Notes: generated by a model from the letters alone, not told the origin. A stretch of 64,000 nt of DNA from Xanthomarina sp. F1114 (GCF_026410255.1 NZ_JAPMLL010000013.1:55223-119222), one strand, 5' to 3'. Shown: positions 8,587 to 17,417, numbered from the stretch's first letter. Numbers and translations: made by a program.

Positions 8587-9648
8587 ATGAAATCGTTTAC
8601 AATTACAGAATTTATTAGACTAATAGTTCTCTCGTTAATACTTCTTTGGGGGTTTTTTCTTTTAAAACCTTTTATAGGAATTTTTACCTGGGGAATAATT
8701 TTGGCAGTTGCTTTATTTCCACTTTTTCAAAAGCTTCAAAATGTATTTGGTGAGAAACATAAAAAGAAAGCTACTTTTATTTTTACCATTATTGCCGTGG
8801 CCTTATTAATTGTACCCACCTATATGATGGTGGACTCTTTGTTTTCCAATTTAAAAGATACTTTTACAGCCATTCAGAATAATGAATTAAAAATTACACC
8901 TCCCACTGAAAAAGTAAAAGACTGGCCAGTTATTGGAGAACGTGTTTATGATAATTGGAACTCTCTTTCAGAAAATTCAAAAACATATGCCATTGAACAT
9001 AAAGACTATTTATTAGAAAAAGGAGGTAATGTTTTTAAACAATTTACAGGACTTATAGGTACGGTTTTATCTTTTTTATTATCGTTTATAATTGCGGTTG
9101 TGTTTATGTCTAATTCCAAAGGAGCATTCGAATCTTCTAATCTTTTTGTTAACAAACTTGTGGGCGGAAACAAAGGTGTTGATATGTTACTAATGGGAAG
9201 AGATACAATAAGAAATGTAGTAAAAGGTATCTTGTTTGTAGCTATCATACAAGCTTTTCTTTGCTTTATAGGTTTTAAACTAATGGGGATTCCTGGTCCG
9301 GCCATTTTTGCTTTTATAGTAATGATAGCTGCCATTGTTCAGCTTCCAGTTACTATTGTTGTAATACCAACAATACTTATTGCTTATTCAACTTCAGATA
9401 GCACATTAGCTGCTACTGTGTTTACAGTCTATATTGTTATTGTATCTTTATTAGATAATGTTTTAAAGCCTGTTTTATTATCAAAAGGCTTAAAAACACC
9501 TATGGTTTTAATAATACTTGGAGCCTTGGGAGGGATGCTGTTACATGGAATAATTGGTATCTTTATTGGAACCGTTCTACTATCTGTTTTACACCAATTA
9601 TATTCTGCCTGGGTAACTAGTAAAGAAGAGATTGTTTTAGCCGAATAA
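8587..9648 (+). CDS. AI-2E family transporter (PerM/YdiK-like permease)
   Basis: A 353-residue protein with the typical layout of the family: two or three N-terminal TM helices, a soluble loop (about residues 85-145) and a block of TM helices in the C-terminal half. Recognisable stretches are 'FTWGIILAVALFPLFQKL' and 'DNVLKPVLLSKGLKTPMVLIILGALGG'. The last is the family hallmark. Members include TqsA (AI-2 export) and Na+/H+ antiporters, so substrate cannot be inferred. The gene follows the OM channel gene by 15 bp and is likely the last gene of the five-gene operon, ahead of a terminator hairpin. Confidence 0.9.
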   Translation: MKSFTITEFIRLIVLSLILLWGFFLLKPFIGIFTWGIILAVALFPLFQKLQNVFGEKHKKKATFIFTIIAVALLIVPTYMMVDSLFSNLKDTFTAIQNNELKITPPTEKVKDWPVIGERVYDNWNSLSENSKTYAIEHKDYLLEKGGNVFKQFTGLIGTVLSFLLSFIIAVVFMSNSKGAFESSNLFVNKLVGGNKGVDMLLMGRDTIRNVVKGILFVAIIQAFLCFIGFKLMGIPGPAIFAFIVMIAAIVQLPVTIVVIPTILIAYSTSDSTLAATVFTVYIVIVSLLDNVLKPVLLSKGLKTPMVLIILGALGGMLLHGIIGIFIGTVLLSVLHQLYSAWVTSKEEIVLAE

Positions 9649-9678
9649 TTTTTTCTGAAATAAAATTATATTAAATAG

Positions 9679-9720
9679 AACCATATTTAGGTGTTTCAAG
9701 ACATGAATATGGTTTTTTTT
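9679..9720 (+). terminator. Rho-independent terminator after AI-2E gene
   Basis: AACCATATT (9679-9687) pairs with AATATGGTT (9706-9714), loop of 18 nt, followed by a run of T. It closes the K+ channel/efflux operon. Confidence 0.7.
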
Positions 9721-9751
9721 ATTACTTTTAAAAAAATATAACCTACTTAAA

Positions 9752-10405
9752 ATGAATAAAATTCTATTAGTTTTCTTTTTGTTTCAATTTCAGTTTATTG
9801 TTAGTCAGGAAGTTATTATTAATGACAGTTTGAGTATTGAGTTTTTAAAAACAAAAAAGACCTCAAAGAATTTTAATACACGTTCTAATGTAAAAGTTAA
9901 AGGAAATCAATCCAAACGCATTCTAACCAGATGTAAGGTTAAAGCCTTGTACGATCAACCTGTAGATATTAATGCCTTTAGTTTGGTAGATACTATAAAT
10001 AAAATGAGATATCGTATCAACGAATATATAGGCTATCAAGCTGTTTCTGTATTTGGGTCCGGTTATACCAGTAAAATGTATCTTAAAAAGAATTTAAAAA
10101 ATAGGAAAGGAAAGCCTTATAAAGGCATTCCTGAATATGATAAAAGCGTCAAAGATAGTTTTGAAGATTTTATTTTTGAAGGTTATACCAATATAGAAGT
10201 TCCACTCAGGTTTGGAACCAATAGATCACTTGCGGGAGAATTTTCCGGAAAAAAAAAGGAGATCATTTCAACCGTATATTATTCACCTACACAATTGGAC
10301 CAGTTTACGGCTGAAATATATTTTATAGTTCACAATTCCTTTCCTGAAAGCCATTTAGAACTGTATTATGGAAAACAACTTATTTCTGAGATAGAAACAG
10401 ACTAA
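9752..10405 (+). CDS. Secreted protein of unknown function
   Basis: A 217-residue protein with an N-terminal signal peptide (MNKILLVFFLFQFQFIVSQ, cleavage likely after VSQ or nearby). The rest is basic and mostly beta-strand-like, with no catalytic motif or cysteine cluster that I recognise; one Cys (TRCKVKAL) is visible. It is flanked by terminators on both sides, so it is monocistronic. The sequence 'VDTINKMRYRINEYIGYQAVSVFGSGYTSKMYLKK' may be a repeat-type beta-domain, as in many flavobacterial periplasmic proteins. I do not recognise the family. Confidence 0.7.
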   Translation: MNKILLVFFLFQFQFIVSQEVIINDSLSIEFLKTKKTSKNFNTRSNVKVKGNQSKRILTRCKVKALYDQPVDINAFSLVDTINKMRYRINEYIGYQAVSVFGSGYTSKMYLKKNLKNRKGKPYKGIPEYDKSVKDSFEDFIFEGYTNIEVPLRFGTNRSLAGEFSGKKKEIISTVYYSPTQLDQFTAEIYFIVHNSFPESHLELYYGKQLISEIETD

Positions 10406-10488
10406 AGAAGAGCTTAGCGGTTGGAGGATAAGATAATGTCAATGCTAGCTAAAACCCACTAGAATGAACTAAATTATATGACAAAAAA

Positions 10489-10516
10489 AATACTCATCCG
10501 GGATGAGTATTTTTTA
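10489..10516. terminator. Bidirectional terminator between 9752 gene and dnaN
   Basis: ATACTCATC and GATGAGTAT arms (10490-10510) form a short-loop hairpin, with A-rich sequence to the left and T-rich to the right. It can end transcripts from both converging genes. Confidence 0.75.
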
Positions 10517-10589
10517 TAATTTACAGGTGTTTTTTTATAATCTGAGATTCCTGCTTTCCTGTCTACCTAAAGGCTGATGCAGAAACTTA

Positions 10590-11708
10590 TTAGCTATTCA
10601 GCATTACTGGCATTACAAGCATTGTTACTCGTTCCCCTTCATCTAAACCATCTGTTGGAGTTAAAATACCAGCTCTATTTGGTAAGCTCATTTCCAACTG
10701 TACTTCATCTGAAGTTAGATTGTTCAACATTTCTGTTAAGAAACGAGAGTTAAAGCCAATTTGCATGTCGTCTCCCTGGTAATCACAAGTTAAACGCTCT
10801 TCAGCTTTGTTGCTATAATCGATATCTTCGGCCGAAATATTTAATTCTGCTCCAGCAATTTTCAATCGGATTTGATGTGTGGTTTTGTTTGAGAAAATAC
10901 TCACACGACGAACAGAGTTTAAAAACTGTGTTCTGTCTATAACCAGTTTATTTGGATTCTCTTTAGGAATTACGGCTTCGTAATTAGGGTATTTCCCATC
11001 AATTAAACGACAAATTAATACAATGTTTTCGAAAGTGAATTTTGCGTTAGAATCGTTGTATTCAATATTTACTTCCTCATCACTGGCAGCTAAAATTCCT
11101 TTTAAAAGATTTAAAGGTTTTTTAGGCATAATGAATTCTGTGGTTTGACTAGCCGAAATATCCTCTCTTGAATATTTAACCAATTTATGAGCATCTGTTG
11201 CCACAAAAGTTAAACCTTCAGTAGAAAACTGAAAAAAGACACCACTCATTACAGGGCGTAAATCGTCGTTTCCAGCAGCAAAAATAGTTTTGCTTATAGC
11301 TGTTGCCAAAATGTCTCCAGTTATGGTTGTTGAGGTTGCATCTTCTAAAGAAACAGCTTTGGGAAATTCGTTGCCATCGGCGTAAGCTAAAGCATATTTA
11401 CCGTGGTTAGAGCTAATTTCTATGGTATTATTATCTTCTACAACAAAAGTTAAAGGTTGCTCCGGGAACGTCTTTAGCGTATCTAAAAGTAATCTTGCAG
11501 GAACTGCAATACTACCAGTATTATCACTTTCTACTTCTAATTTTGAAGACATAGTAGTCTCCAAGTCGCTGGCAGAAATAATGAGTTCTGTATGGTCTAA
11601 TTCGAATAAGAAATTATCTAAAATAGGAAGCGTATTCGAGTTGTTTATAACACCTCCAAGAACTTGTAGCTGTTTAAGTAAATAGGTGCTTGATACTATA
11701 AATTTCAT
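10590..11708 (-). CDS. dnaN: DNA polymerase III subunit beta (sliding clamp)
   Basis: 372 residues, the normal length, spanning three DNA-clamp domains. N-terminal domain: 'MKFIVSSTYLLKQLQVLGGVINNSNTLPILDNFLFELDHTELIISASDLETTM'. The middle and C-terminal domains contain 'NDDLRPVMSGVFFQFSTEGLTFVATDAHKL' and end 'RVTMLVMPVMLNS', the C-terminal motif that lines the hydrophobic partner cleft. It forms a dimeric ring that tethers polymerases to DNA. Here it is not next to dnaA, which is usual in Bacteroidota. It has its own promoter and lies downstream of gldFG on the same strand. Confidence 0.98.
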   Translation of the reverse strand: MKFIVSSTYLLKQLQVLGGVINNSNTLPILDNFLFELDHTELIISASDLETTMSSKLEVESDNTGSIAVPARLLLDTLKTFPEQPLTFVVEDNNTIEISSNHGKYALAYADGNEFPKAVSLEDATSTTITGDILATAISKTIFAAGNDDLRPVMSGVFFQFSTEGLTFVATDAHKLVKYSREDISASQTTEFIMPKKPLNLLKGILAASDEEVNIEYNDSNAKFTFENIVLICRLIDGKYPNYEAVIPKENPNKLVIDRTQFLNSVRRVSIFSNKTTHQIRLKIAGAELNISAEDIDYSNKAEERLTCDYQGDDMQIGFNSRFLTEMLNNLTSDEVQLEMSLPNRAGILTPTDGLDEGERVTMLVMPVMLNS

Positions 11709-11736
11709 GTATATTAAGTTCGTTTAATTACTATTA

Positions 11737-11772
11737 CAAATATATCGTTTAGCTCTTAAAATAGGAAACAAA
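11737..11772 (-). promoter_or_regulatory. dnaN promoter (Bacteroidota -7/-33)
   Basis: On the minus strand TATATTTG (11744 to 11737) is a perfect TAnnTTTG box, 28 nt ahead of the dnaN ATG. A TTTG at 11772-11769, 24 bp further upstream, may be the -33 element; the spacing is slightly long. Confidence 0.6.
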
Positions 11773-11826
11773 CTTATTAACAAATCATTCCATTAAAAAG
11801 GCGGTTCTACAGGTGATTTTTTAATT

Positions 11827-14208
11827 CTATTTTGCGTATTTCTTCTTTCTGTAAAAGTTGAATAAATATCCGAAAACGCCTAGTATTACTAAGGGTAACA
11901 GAATATTAATTAATTGCCATTTTGTTTTTTCTGAAGCAGCTTTCTTATAATCTAAGAAGGATACAACAATTTCTTTAGAACGAATGTTTATAAGTCCATT
12001 ATCGTCTAATAGGTAATTTACGGCATTCAATAAAAATTCTTTATTACCATAGAGTTGTCCAGAACCCCGATCGAAACCTAATTCAATAGGCCCATTTTTG
12101 CCCAATTCATTCTTAATAACATCGCCGTCAGCAATCACAATCATTTTAGTGGGTTTGCTTTTGTTTCTTTCTTTTGAAAGCGAAAAAGGCTTCACACGAT
12201 TGTTGTAAACTGAGGTAAATTCGCCTTCCAACAAAACAGCTAAGTTTTGATGCGGATTTTTATATACATTAGGATCTGGCTCTTCAGAAGTCATTTCTAG
12301 ACTAATCTCTCGTGGTGTGCCATCAATTTTTGAAAGAATAGAGCTTTTAAGAAGAATGGTCTTTTTTATATCGTTTTTTAAAGTGTCTATCTGATTGGCA
12401 AAATCAAATTTCACTAAATTTAAATTATTGACTATAGGATGGTGACTTTCCGGATTAACTAGAGGCGAATAAAACCAGGGAAATTGCTGAAAACGCGCTT
12501 CACTGCCTTCGCCAATAGCTAGTGTTATTGGTGCAGAATAGAGGTCGTTTACCAACACGGGGTTAATTCTAACACCGTATTTAAAAAAGAAATCGGTTAG
12601 ATTTAAATCTCGTCCAATGGCTATGCTTTTTCCAGTGCTATAAAGACTGTCCTTTTCCATAGCAACAGCATCTATTAACCAGAGGCTTTTACCTCCAGCC
12701 ATAGTAAATTGATCTAAAACCAGTTTTTCATTTTCTGTAAAGGCTTCGGTTGGTTTAGCAGAAACTATTAAATCGAAATCTTTTAACTGATCTAAAGTTT
12801 GTTGAGGCTTATTTGCAACGCTGTCTAAAGTAAAAGGAGCCAGGTTATAGTATTCTGAAACTGTTTTAAGAAAATCTTCAATATAGCGTCCTTTTAACTC
12901 GCCATTCCCAATTAAGAAAGCAATTTTTTTGTTTCTTGGATTAATTAATTTACTAAATCCATCCGCAAAGGCATATTCTAAATGTTGTACGGAATGGTTG
13001 ACTAACTCTTGTTGCGTAGCTCCAATCTTATTTTTTACTAAAGGAATTTTCACCGTTATATCATTATAACTGGCTAATGCCCATGGAAAAATAACAGCTT
13101 GACTACTTTTTCCTTTTTCTTCAACAGTTAATTGCATGGGAGTTAAGCCACGCTCGTTAAGTTTTTGAATATTGGCTTCTCTGTTTTTTTCGTCCGCTAT
13201 GGGATTAATAAAATGAAAAACAATATTTTTATTATGCGCTGAGAATTCTTCAAGAATTTGCTTTGTTTCTGTTTTAAGACGTCTAAACTCTGAAGGAAAA
13301 TCTTCTCCTTCCAAAAATACATCTATAATAATTGGAGATTGAACTTCGTCTATAATTCCTAAAGCAGATTCGCTAATGGTATAGCGTTTATCTGAAGTTA
13401 AATCGTAACGCCCATAATAATTATTGCTAACCGTATTAAGAGCAAATAAACCTATAAATAGTCCAATTAAAACCAGAGATTCTTTTTTCTGAAGTCCTTT
13501 GGTTGTAATCCGTTTACTGGTAAGAAAAATAAAGAATATGGTGATGCTTAAAAAGTATATTATATCGCGAGTATCCAAAACGCCACGACTCATACTTTTA
13601 TAATGCGCATTCATTCCTAGTTGCTCTATAAACGAGCTAGAGAGTATGTCTGCAATTCCTTCAAAACCTGTATAAAATATAATACATAGAAATACGGCAA
13701 CTATAAAAGACACTATTTGGTTATCTGATAAGGTTGAAGCAAAAACCCCTATAGAAGTATAAGCTGCCACCAAAAACAATAATCCAAAATACGAGCCTAG
13801 CGTGCTGCCCATATCAATGTTTCCTACGGGACTTCCTAATTGATAAACTGTATATACGTATAAAAGTGTTGGAATTAAGGCAATTAAAATTAAAATAAAA
13901 GCGCCTAAATATTTCCCTAAAACAATATTGATTAAAGAAATGGGTTTTGTAACTAAAAGCTCTAGAGTTCCTTGTTTTTTCTCATCGCTAAAACTACGCA
14001 TAGTAACTGCAGGAATCAGGAAGTTTAAAACCCAGGGTGCTAAAAGAAAAAATAAAGATAAATCGGCAAAACCACTATCTATAATATTGAATTCTCCTTT
14101 AAAAAGCCATAAAATCAAACCATTTAATAAAAGAAACAGAGCAATAACCAAATAGCCAATTGGCGAGGCAAAAAATGAGTTGATTTCTTTTCTTAATATA
14201 GCAAACAT
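11827..14208 (-). CDS. gldFG: Fused GldF-GldG gliding-motility ABC transporter component
   Basis: 793 residues. Residues 1-235 are a GldF-type ABC-2 permease with six TM helices ('MRSFSDEKKQGTLELLVTKPIS' is the family motif). From about residue 243 a GldG protein begins with its usual N-terminal TM and 'YYGRYDLTSDKRYTISES', followed by the ABC_transp_aux domain and a C-terminal TM near 765-785. In Flavobacterium johnsoniae gldF and gldG are separate genes that work with the ATPase GldA. Here there is no stop and no Met at the junction (residues 230-260), so this reads as one polypeptide. The junction contains a T6 homopolymer (13483-13488), so a sequencing slip should be excluded. The ATPase is not in this window. 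Two heptamer repeats lie just upstream. Confidence 0.88.
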   Translation of the reverse strand: MFAILRKEINSFFASPIGYLVIALFLLLNGLILWLFKGEFNIIDSGFADLSLFFLLAPWVLNFLIPAVTMRSFSDEKKQGTLELLVTKPISLINIVLGKYLGAFILILIALIPTLLYVYTVYQLGSPVGNIDMGSTLGSYFGLLFLVAAYTSIGVFASTLSDNQIVSFIVAVFLCIIFYTGFEGIADILSSSFIEQLGMNAHYKSMSRGVLDTRDIIYFLSITIFFIFLTSKRITTKGLQKKESLVLIGLFIGLFALNTVSNNYYGRYDLTSDKRYTISESALGIIDEVQSPIIIDVFLEGEDFPSEFRRLKTETKQILEEFSAHNKNIVFHFINPIADEKNREANIQKLNERGLTPMQLTVEEKGKSSQAVIFPWALASYNDITVKIPLVKNKIGATQQELVNHSVQHLEYAFADGFSKLINPRNKKIAFLIGNGELKGRYIEDFLKTVSEYYNLAPFTLDSVANKPQQTLDQLKDFDLIVSAKPTEAFTENEKLVLDQFTMAGGKSLWLIDAVAMEKDSLYSTGKSIAIGRDLNLTDFFFKYGVRINPVLVNDLYSAPITLAIGEGSEARFQQFPWFYSPLVNPESHHPIVNNLNLVKFDFANQIDTLKNDIKKTILLKSSILSKIDGTPREISLEMTSEEPDPNVYKNPHQNLAVLLEGEFTSVYNNRVKPFSLSKERNKSKPTKMIVIADGDVIKNELGKNGPIELGFDRGSGQLYGNKEFLLNAVNYLLDDNGLINIRSKEIVVSFLDYKKAASEKTKWQLINILLPLVILGVFGYLFNFYRKKKYAK

Positions 14209-14213
14209 TTATT

Positions 14214-14252
14214 TTAGGTATTAGGTATTAGGTATTAGGTATTAGGTATTAG
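14214..14252. repeat. Tandem heptamer TTAGGTA x5.6
   Basis: Five exact copies of TTAGGTA from 14214 to 14248 plus four more bases. The array begins 6 bp upstream of the gldFG start codon and so lies in its 5' leader or promoter. The unit is not a multiple of three and copy number should be able to change by slippage. Confidence 0.95.
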
Positions 14253-14322
14253 TGAGAGTTTTAGGTTAATTGTTTATAATATTTTTAATTAATTTACTTT
14301 TCAATATCTCGACCATTTAGCT

Positions 14323-14399
14323 TTCTTAATTCTTAATTCTTAATTCTTAATTCTTAATTCTTAATTCTTAATTCTTAATTCTTAATTCTTAATTCTTAA
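14323..14399. repeat. Tandem heptamer TTCTTAA x11
   Basis: Eleven perfect copies of TTCTTAA (TTAAGAA on the minus strand), ending one base before the stop codon of the upstream minus-strand gene. With the TTAGGTA array it fills most of the 192-bp gap ahead of gldFG. Perfect identity suggests recent expansion. Confidence 0.95.
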
Positions 14400-14400
14400 T

Positions 14401-14697
14401 TTATTGAAGTGAAACCAATTTATCCACGCTCCAAGCTTCTGGTTTGGCATTAAAAAGTGGTTTTGTTTTGCTCCACACATTTTTAAATAATTGGGAATGT
14501 CTGTAAGCTTCTAAATCGGCTTCTTTATCCCAGTAACTATAGGTAAAAAATATATTAGTATTTGTTTTATCTCTGTACAACTCTAAAAAACGACAGCCTT
14601 CAAAGTTTCGTATCTTTTCTTTGTTTAAATTAAAATTAGCTAGAAACTCAGTGATGTGTTTTTCTTCAAAACTCATTTTAACAATTCGTACAAACAT
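14401..14697 (-). CDS. Antibiotic biosynthesis monooxygenase (ABM) family protein
   Basis: A 98-residue alpha/beta protein with the dimeric ferredoxin-like ABM pattern: 'MFVRIVKMSFEEKHITEFLANF', 'GCRFLELYRDKTNTNIFFTYSYWDKEADLEAYRHSQLFKNVWSKTKPLF'. Family members include heme-degrading and quinone-type monooxygenases, but many have no known substrate. It follows the SAM-cleaving enzyme gene by 7 bp on the minus strand, so the two form an operon. The gene ends against the TTCTTAA repeat. No heme-ligand motif is certain, so the activity is open. Confidence 0.85.
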   Translation of the reverse strand: MFVRIVKMSFEEKHITEFLANFNLNKEKIRNFEGCRFLELYRDKTNTNIFFTYSYWDKEADLEAYRHSQLFKNVWSKTKPLFNAKPEAWSVDKLVSLQ

Positions 14698-14704
14698 AGG
14701 GTTT

Positions 14705-15547
14705 TTAGTTTTTTTTATTTATAAACTTAACACTTACAGCGTCTAATATATCTAAACCTAATAGGGTAGATGCACTCCCAGAAGTTTTACTATTGCTTTT
14801 ATAAACGGCAATTTCTAAATAGTTAGAAGAGTTAAAAACAACTAATTTTTTTCCTTCGTCATTTCTTTTTTCAACGGGAGTTTCAAAATTAACTACATCG
14901 CTATATTTGGAGTAAATTTCCTTAAATATATATTGTCTTGCTGAAATTTTAAAATCTCGACCTTTTTGAATTTTTGTAAAAAAGTCTTTTTTAATATTGG
15001 TAATAACATTTCCATAATTATCAATATAAATCACACTCCCAACAATTTGGGTTTGTTCGTCGTTTATATATGGGATAATATTTCTGATAGGTTTAATAGA
15101 TCCTATAGTTTTTCCTATTACATCCAGAGTCCCACCTCTAGCTATATGGCATGCTACTTTAACAAAGACTTCTAAAGCTGGAAATTTGGTTTCAATATGG
15201 TCGTGGATATTAATTTCTACAATTTGTTCCGGAGTAATTTCGGAACAAATCATACTCATTATACCATTGTTTGCACAAATAAAATAATGGTCGTCTAGCT
15301 TTATGGCAATATGCTTATTTTCTTCATTTATTTCAGAATCTATTCCAATAATATGGATGGTTCCTTTTGGAAAACTGCTGTAAGCATTTTGAATAATATA
15401 AGCAGCTTCGGGAATGTTGAAAGGAGATACCGAATGTGAGATATCAACAATTTTTACATCTGGTAATTCGCTATAGATTGCTCCTTTTACGGCGCCAGCA
15501 AAGTGATCTTTCTCTCCAAAATCTGTAGTTAGGGTTATGATTGGCAT
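14705..15547 (-). CDS. SAM hydroxide adenosyltransferase (DUF62 family)
   Basis: 280 residues, normal length. It starts with the family hallmark 'MPIITLTTDFGEKDHFAGAVKGAI' (Asp and Thr of the SAM site) and contains 'VDISHSVSPFNIPEAAYI', 'ICANNGIMS', 'HIARGGTLDVIGK' and 'GSVIYIDNYGNVITNI'. Characterised DUF62 enzymes split S-adenosylmethionine with water to adenosine and methionine; the related chlorinases and fluorinases use halide. The gene is divergent from phoH with 112 bp between starts. It is co-transcribed with the ABM protein. A house-cleaning role in SAM turnover is the family-level expectation. Confidence 0.9.
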   Translation of the reverse strand: MPIITLTTDFGEKDHFAGAVKGAIYSELPDVKIVDISHSVSPFNIPEAAYIIQNAYSSFPKGTIHIIGIDSEINEENKHIAIKLDDHYFICANNGIMSMICSEITPEQIVEINIHDHIETKFPALEVFVKVACHIARGGTLDVIGKTIGSIKPIRNIIPYINDEQTQIVGSVIYIDNYGNVITNIKKDFFTKIQKGRDFKISARQYIFKEIYSKYSDVVNFETPVEKRNDEGKKLVVFNSSNYLEIAVYKSNSKTSGSASTLLGLDILDAVSVKFINKKN

Positions 15548-15594
15548 GAATTAATTGTTGATATTTTTTTAACAAAACTCACGTGAAAATTGTG

Positions 15595-15602
15595 TAGCTT
15601 TG
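15595..15602 (+). promoter_or_regulatory. phoH -7 promoter element
   Basis: TAGCTTTG is a perfect TAnnTTTG box 57 bp before the phoH TTG start. No convincing -33 TTTG is seen. A CACGTG palindrome lies just upstream. Confidence 0.5.
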
Positions 15603-15659
15603 TTTAAGCACAAATCTAATAAATCTTAATTGATTAATTTTAATTAAATCACACAGCTT

Positions 15660-16613
15660 TTGAACGAAATCATAATCGAACTTGAAGAAGTTTCTCCAAA
15701 AGAATTTTTTGGAGCACAAAACGCCAATATTGAATTATTAAAAAAATACTTTCCAAAACTTAAAATTGTTGCCAGAGGAACTAAAATCAAAGCTTATGGC
15801 GACGAAGATCTTCTAGAGGAATTTGATAGACGTTTTAATATGCTCATGGAGCATTATATAAAATACAATAAATTAGATGAAAACGTTATAGAACGTGTTC
15901 TTACTAGTCAGAGTAAAGCTGATTACGCAACTAGTGAAGCCAGTGGTGCCACTATTGTTCATGGAGTTAATGGACGTTTAATTAAGGCTCAAACTGCTAA
16001 TCAACGTAAATTGGTAGAGCTTATGCGTAAAAATGATATGGTTTTTGCCATTGGACCAGCCGGAACAGGAAAAACTTATACAGGCGTTGCTTTAGCCGTT
16101 CAAGCTTTAAAAAATAAAGAGGTAAAACGTATTATTTTAACCCGTCCAGCAGTAGAAGCAGGCGAAAATTTAGGGTTTTTACCTGGTGATTTAAAAGAAA
16201 AACTGGATCCGTATATGCAACCATTGTACGATGCCTTACGCGATATGATTCCTCCTGAAAAGCTAACACATTATATAGAAAACGGTACAATTCAAATTGC
16301 TCCTCTAGCTTTTATGCGTGGTCGAACTTTAGATAATGCTTTTGTTATTTTAGACGAAGGACAAAATACCACCCATGCCCAAATGAAAATGTTTTTAACT
16401 AGAATGGGAAAAAATGCTAAGTTTTTATTAACGGGAGATCCGGGACAAGTAGATTTACCAAGAAGAACTATTTCTGGATTAAAAGAAGCTTTACTTATTT
16501 TGAAAAATGTAGAAGGCGTAGGAATTGTGTTTTTAGACGATAAAGATGTCATTCGTCATAAATTAGTCAAAAAAGTTATTGAAGCTTATAGAAGTATAGA
16601 ATCTGAAGCCTAA
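15660..16613 (+). CDS. phoH: PhoH family protein (PhoH-like ATPase)
   Basis: 317 residues. An N-terminal KH-like region (residues 1-100) is followed by the PhoH ATPase domain with Walker A GPAGTGKT (132-139), 'GFLPGDLKEKLDPYMQPLYDAL' and Walker B 'AFVILDEGQN', then 'LTGDPGQVDLP'. PhoH proteins act in RNA metabolism, often with YbeY. The start codon is TTG (15660): the sequence NEIIIELEEVSPKEFFGAQN right after it is the conserved N-terminus, and no ATG lies nearby, so the TTG start is well supported. It is divergent from the SAM hydrolase and has its own promoter and terminator. Confidence 0.95.
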   Translation: MNEIIIELEEVSPKEFFGAQNANIELLKKYFPKLKIVARGTKIKAYGDEDLLEEFDRRFNMLMEHYIKYNKLDENVIERVLTSQSKADYATSEASGATIVHGVNGRLIKAQTANQRKLVELMRKNDMVFAIGPAGTGKTYTGVALAVQALKNKEVKRIILTRPAVEAGENLGFLPGDLKEKLDPYMQPLYDALRDMIPPEKLTHYIENGTIQIAPLAFMRGRTLDNAFVILDEGQNTTHAQMKMFLTRMGKNAKFLLTGDPGQVDLPRRTISGLKEALLILKNVEGVGIVFLDDKDVIRHKLVKKVIEAYRSIESEA

Positions 16614-16677
16614 AAGAATTTGAATTTAGTTTAAAATTCAATCCCTTCGATACCAATTAAAATTTATAAAAGTATTT

Positions 16678-16704
16678 AAAGCCAGTTTTTAACTGGCTTT
16701 TCCT
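16678..16704 (+). terminator. Rho-independent terminator after phoH
   Basis: AAAGCCAGTT (16678-16687) pairs with AACTGGCTTT (16691-16700) around a TTT loop, followed by more T. The stem is perfect. Confidence 0.85.
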
Positions 16705-16845
16705 TTTTAAGTGTGTTTCTGTTTTAGCTGAAAATCAGAGTGTTATTCTACTTCTCTAATAGTTCTATAATATTTTCCAAAAACCATATAACTTATTTTG
16801 TGAGAAGTTTCCGAGGTTTGTGATGTAATCATAAAACAAAACAAA

Positions 16846-17358
16846 ATGAAAAATTTATTTTTAGTAGCTATTATATTAGGATTCAGTCCAATTTTTGCCC
16901 AGCAAACAGATGTAGACGTCACTCCAGATAACTCTTGGTTAAAGGTGGGATTAACTGCTGGTATACCAGTAGGAGATGCTAGCGATGTTTCCTCATTTGC
17001 TTTAGGAGCAGATGTAAGAGGACAATATTTATTTAATCCCAATATAGCCATTGGTGTAGCTTCTGGTTATACAAATTACTTTGGAAAAGATGATTTTGAC
17101 GATTTTGGTATTGTTCCTTTAGCTGGATTCTTCCGTTATTATTTTACACCCGACGGATTGTTTTTAGGGACTGATGTTGGATATGGATTTTTAACAAACG
17201 TTGACAATAATGAAGGTGGATTGTATGTAAATCCGCAAATTGGATACCATAATAGAGATTGGAATTTCTACGCTTACTATCAAAACACTTTTGCAGAAAA
17301 CGAGGTGGATTTGCAAAACGTAGGAGTAGGAGTTACGTATAACATTAGATTTAAATAA
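16846..17358 (+). CDS. Outer-membrane beta-barrel protein
   Basis: 170 residues with a signal peptide (MKNLFLVAIILGFSPIFAQ) and about eight amphipathic beta strands, several ending in aromatic residues ('YTNYFGKDDFDDFGIVPLAGFFRYYFTPDGLFLGTDVGYGF', 'NVGVGVTYNIRFK'). The C-terminal Phe-rich strand and length fit the OmpA-like eight-stranded barrel fold (outer membrane protein beta-barrel domain) common in Bacteroidota. It stands alone between two terminators. Its function is unknown; it may be structural or stress-related. Confidence 0.85.
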   Translation: MKNLFLVAIILGFSPIFAQQTDVDVTPDNSWLKVGLTAGIPVGDASDVSSFALGADVRGQYLFNPNIAIGVASGYTNYFGKDDFDDFGIVPLAGFFRYYFTPDGLFLGTDVGYGFLTNVDNNEGGLYVNPQIGYHNRDWNFYAYYQNTFAENEVDLQNVGVGVTYNIRFK

Positions 17359-17385
17359 TTAAAAATTAATTTTATTAAGACCCAA

Positions 17386-17417
17386 AAAGGAGAAACAGGC
17401 GTTTCTCCTTTTTTTTA
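17386..17417 (+). terminator. Rho-independent terminator after OMP gene
   Basis: AAAGGAGAAAC (17386-17396) pairs with GTTTCTCCTTT (from 17401) around an AGGC loop, followed by a long T run. Strong and perfect. Confidence 0.9.
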
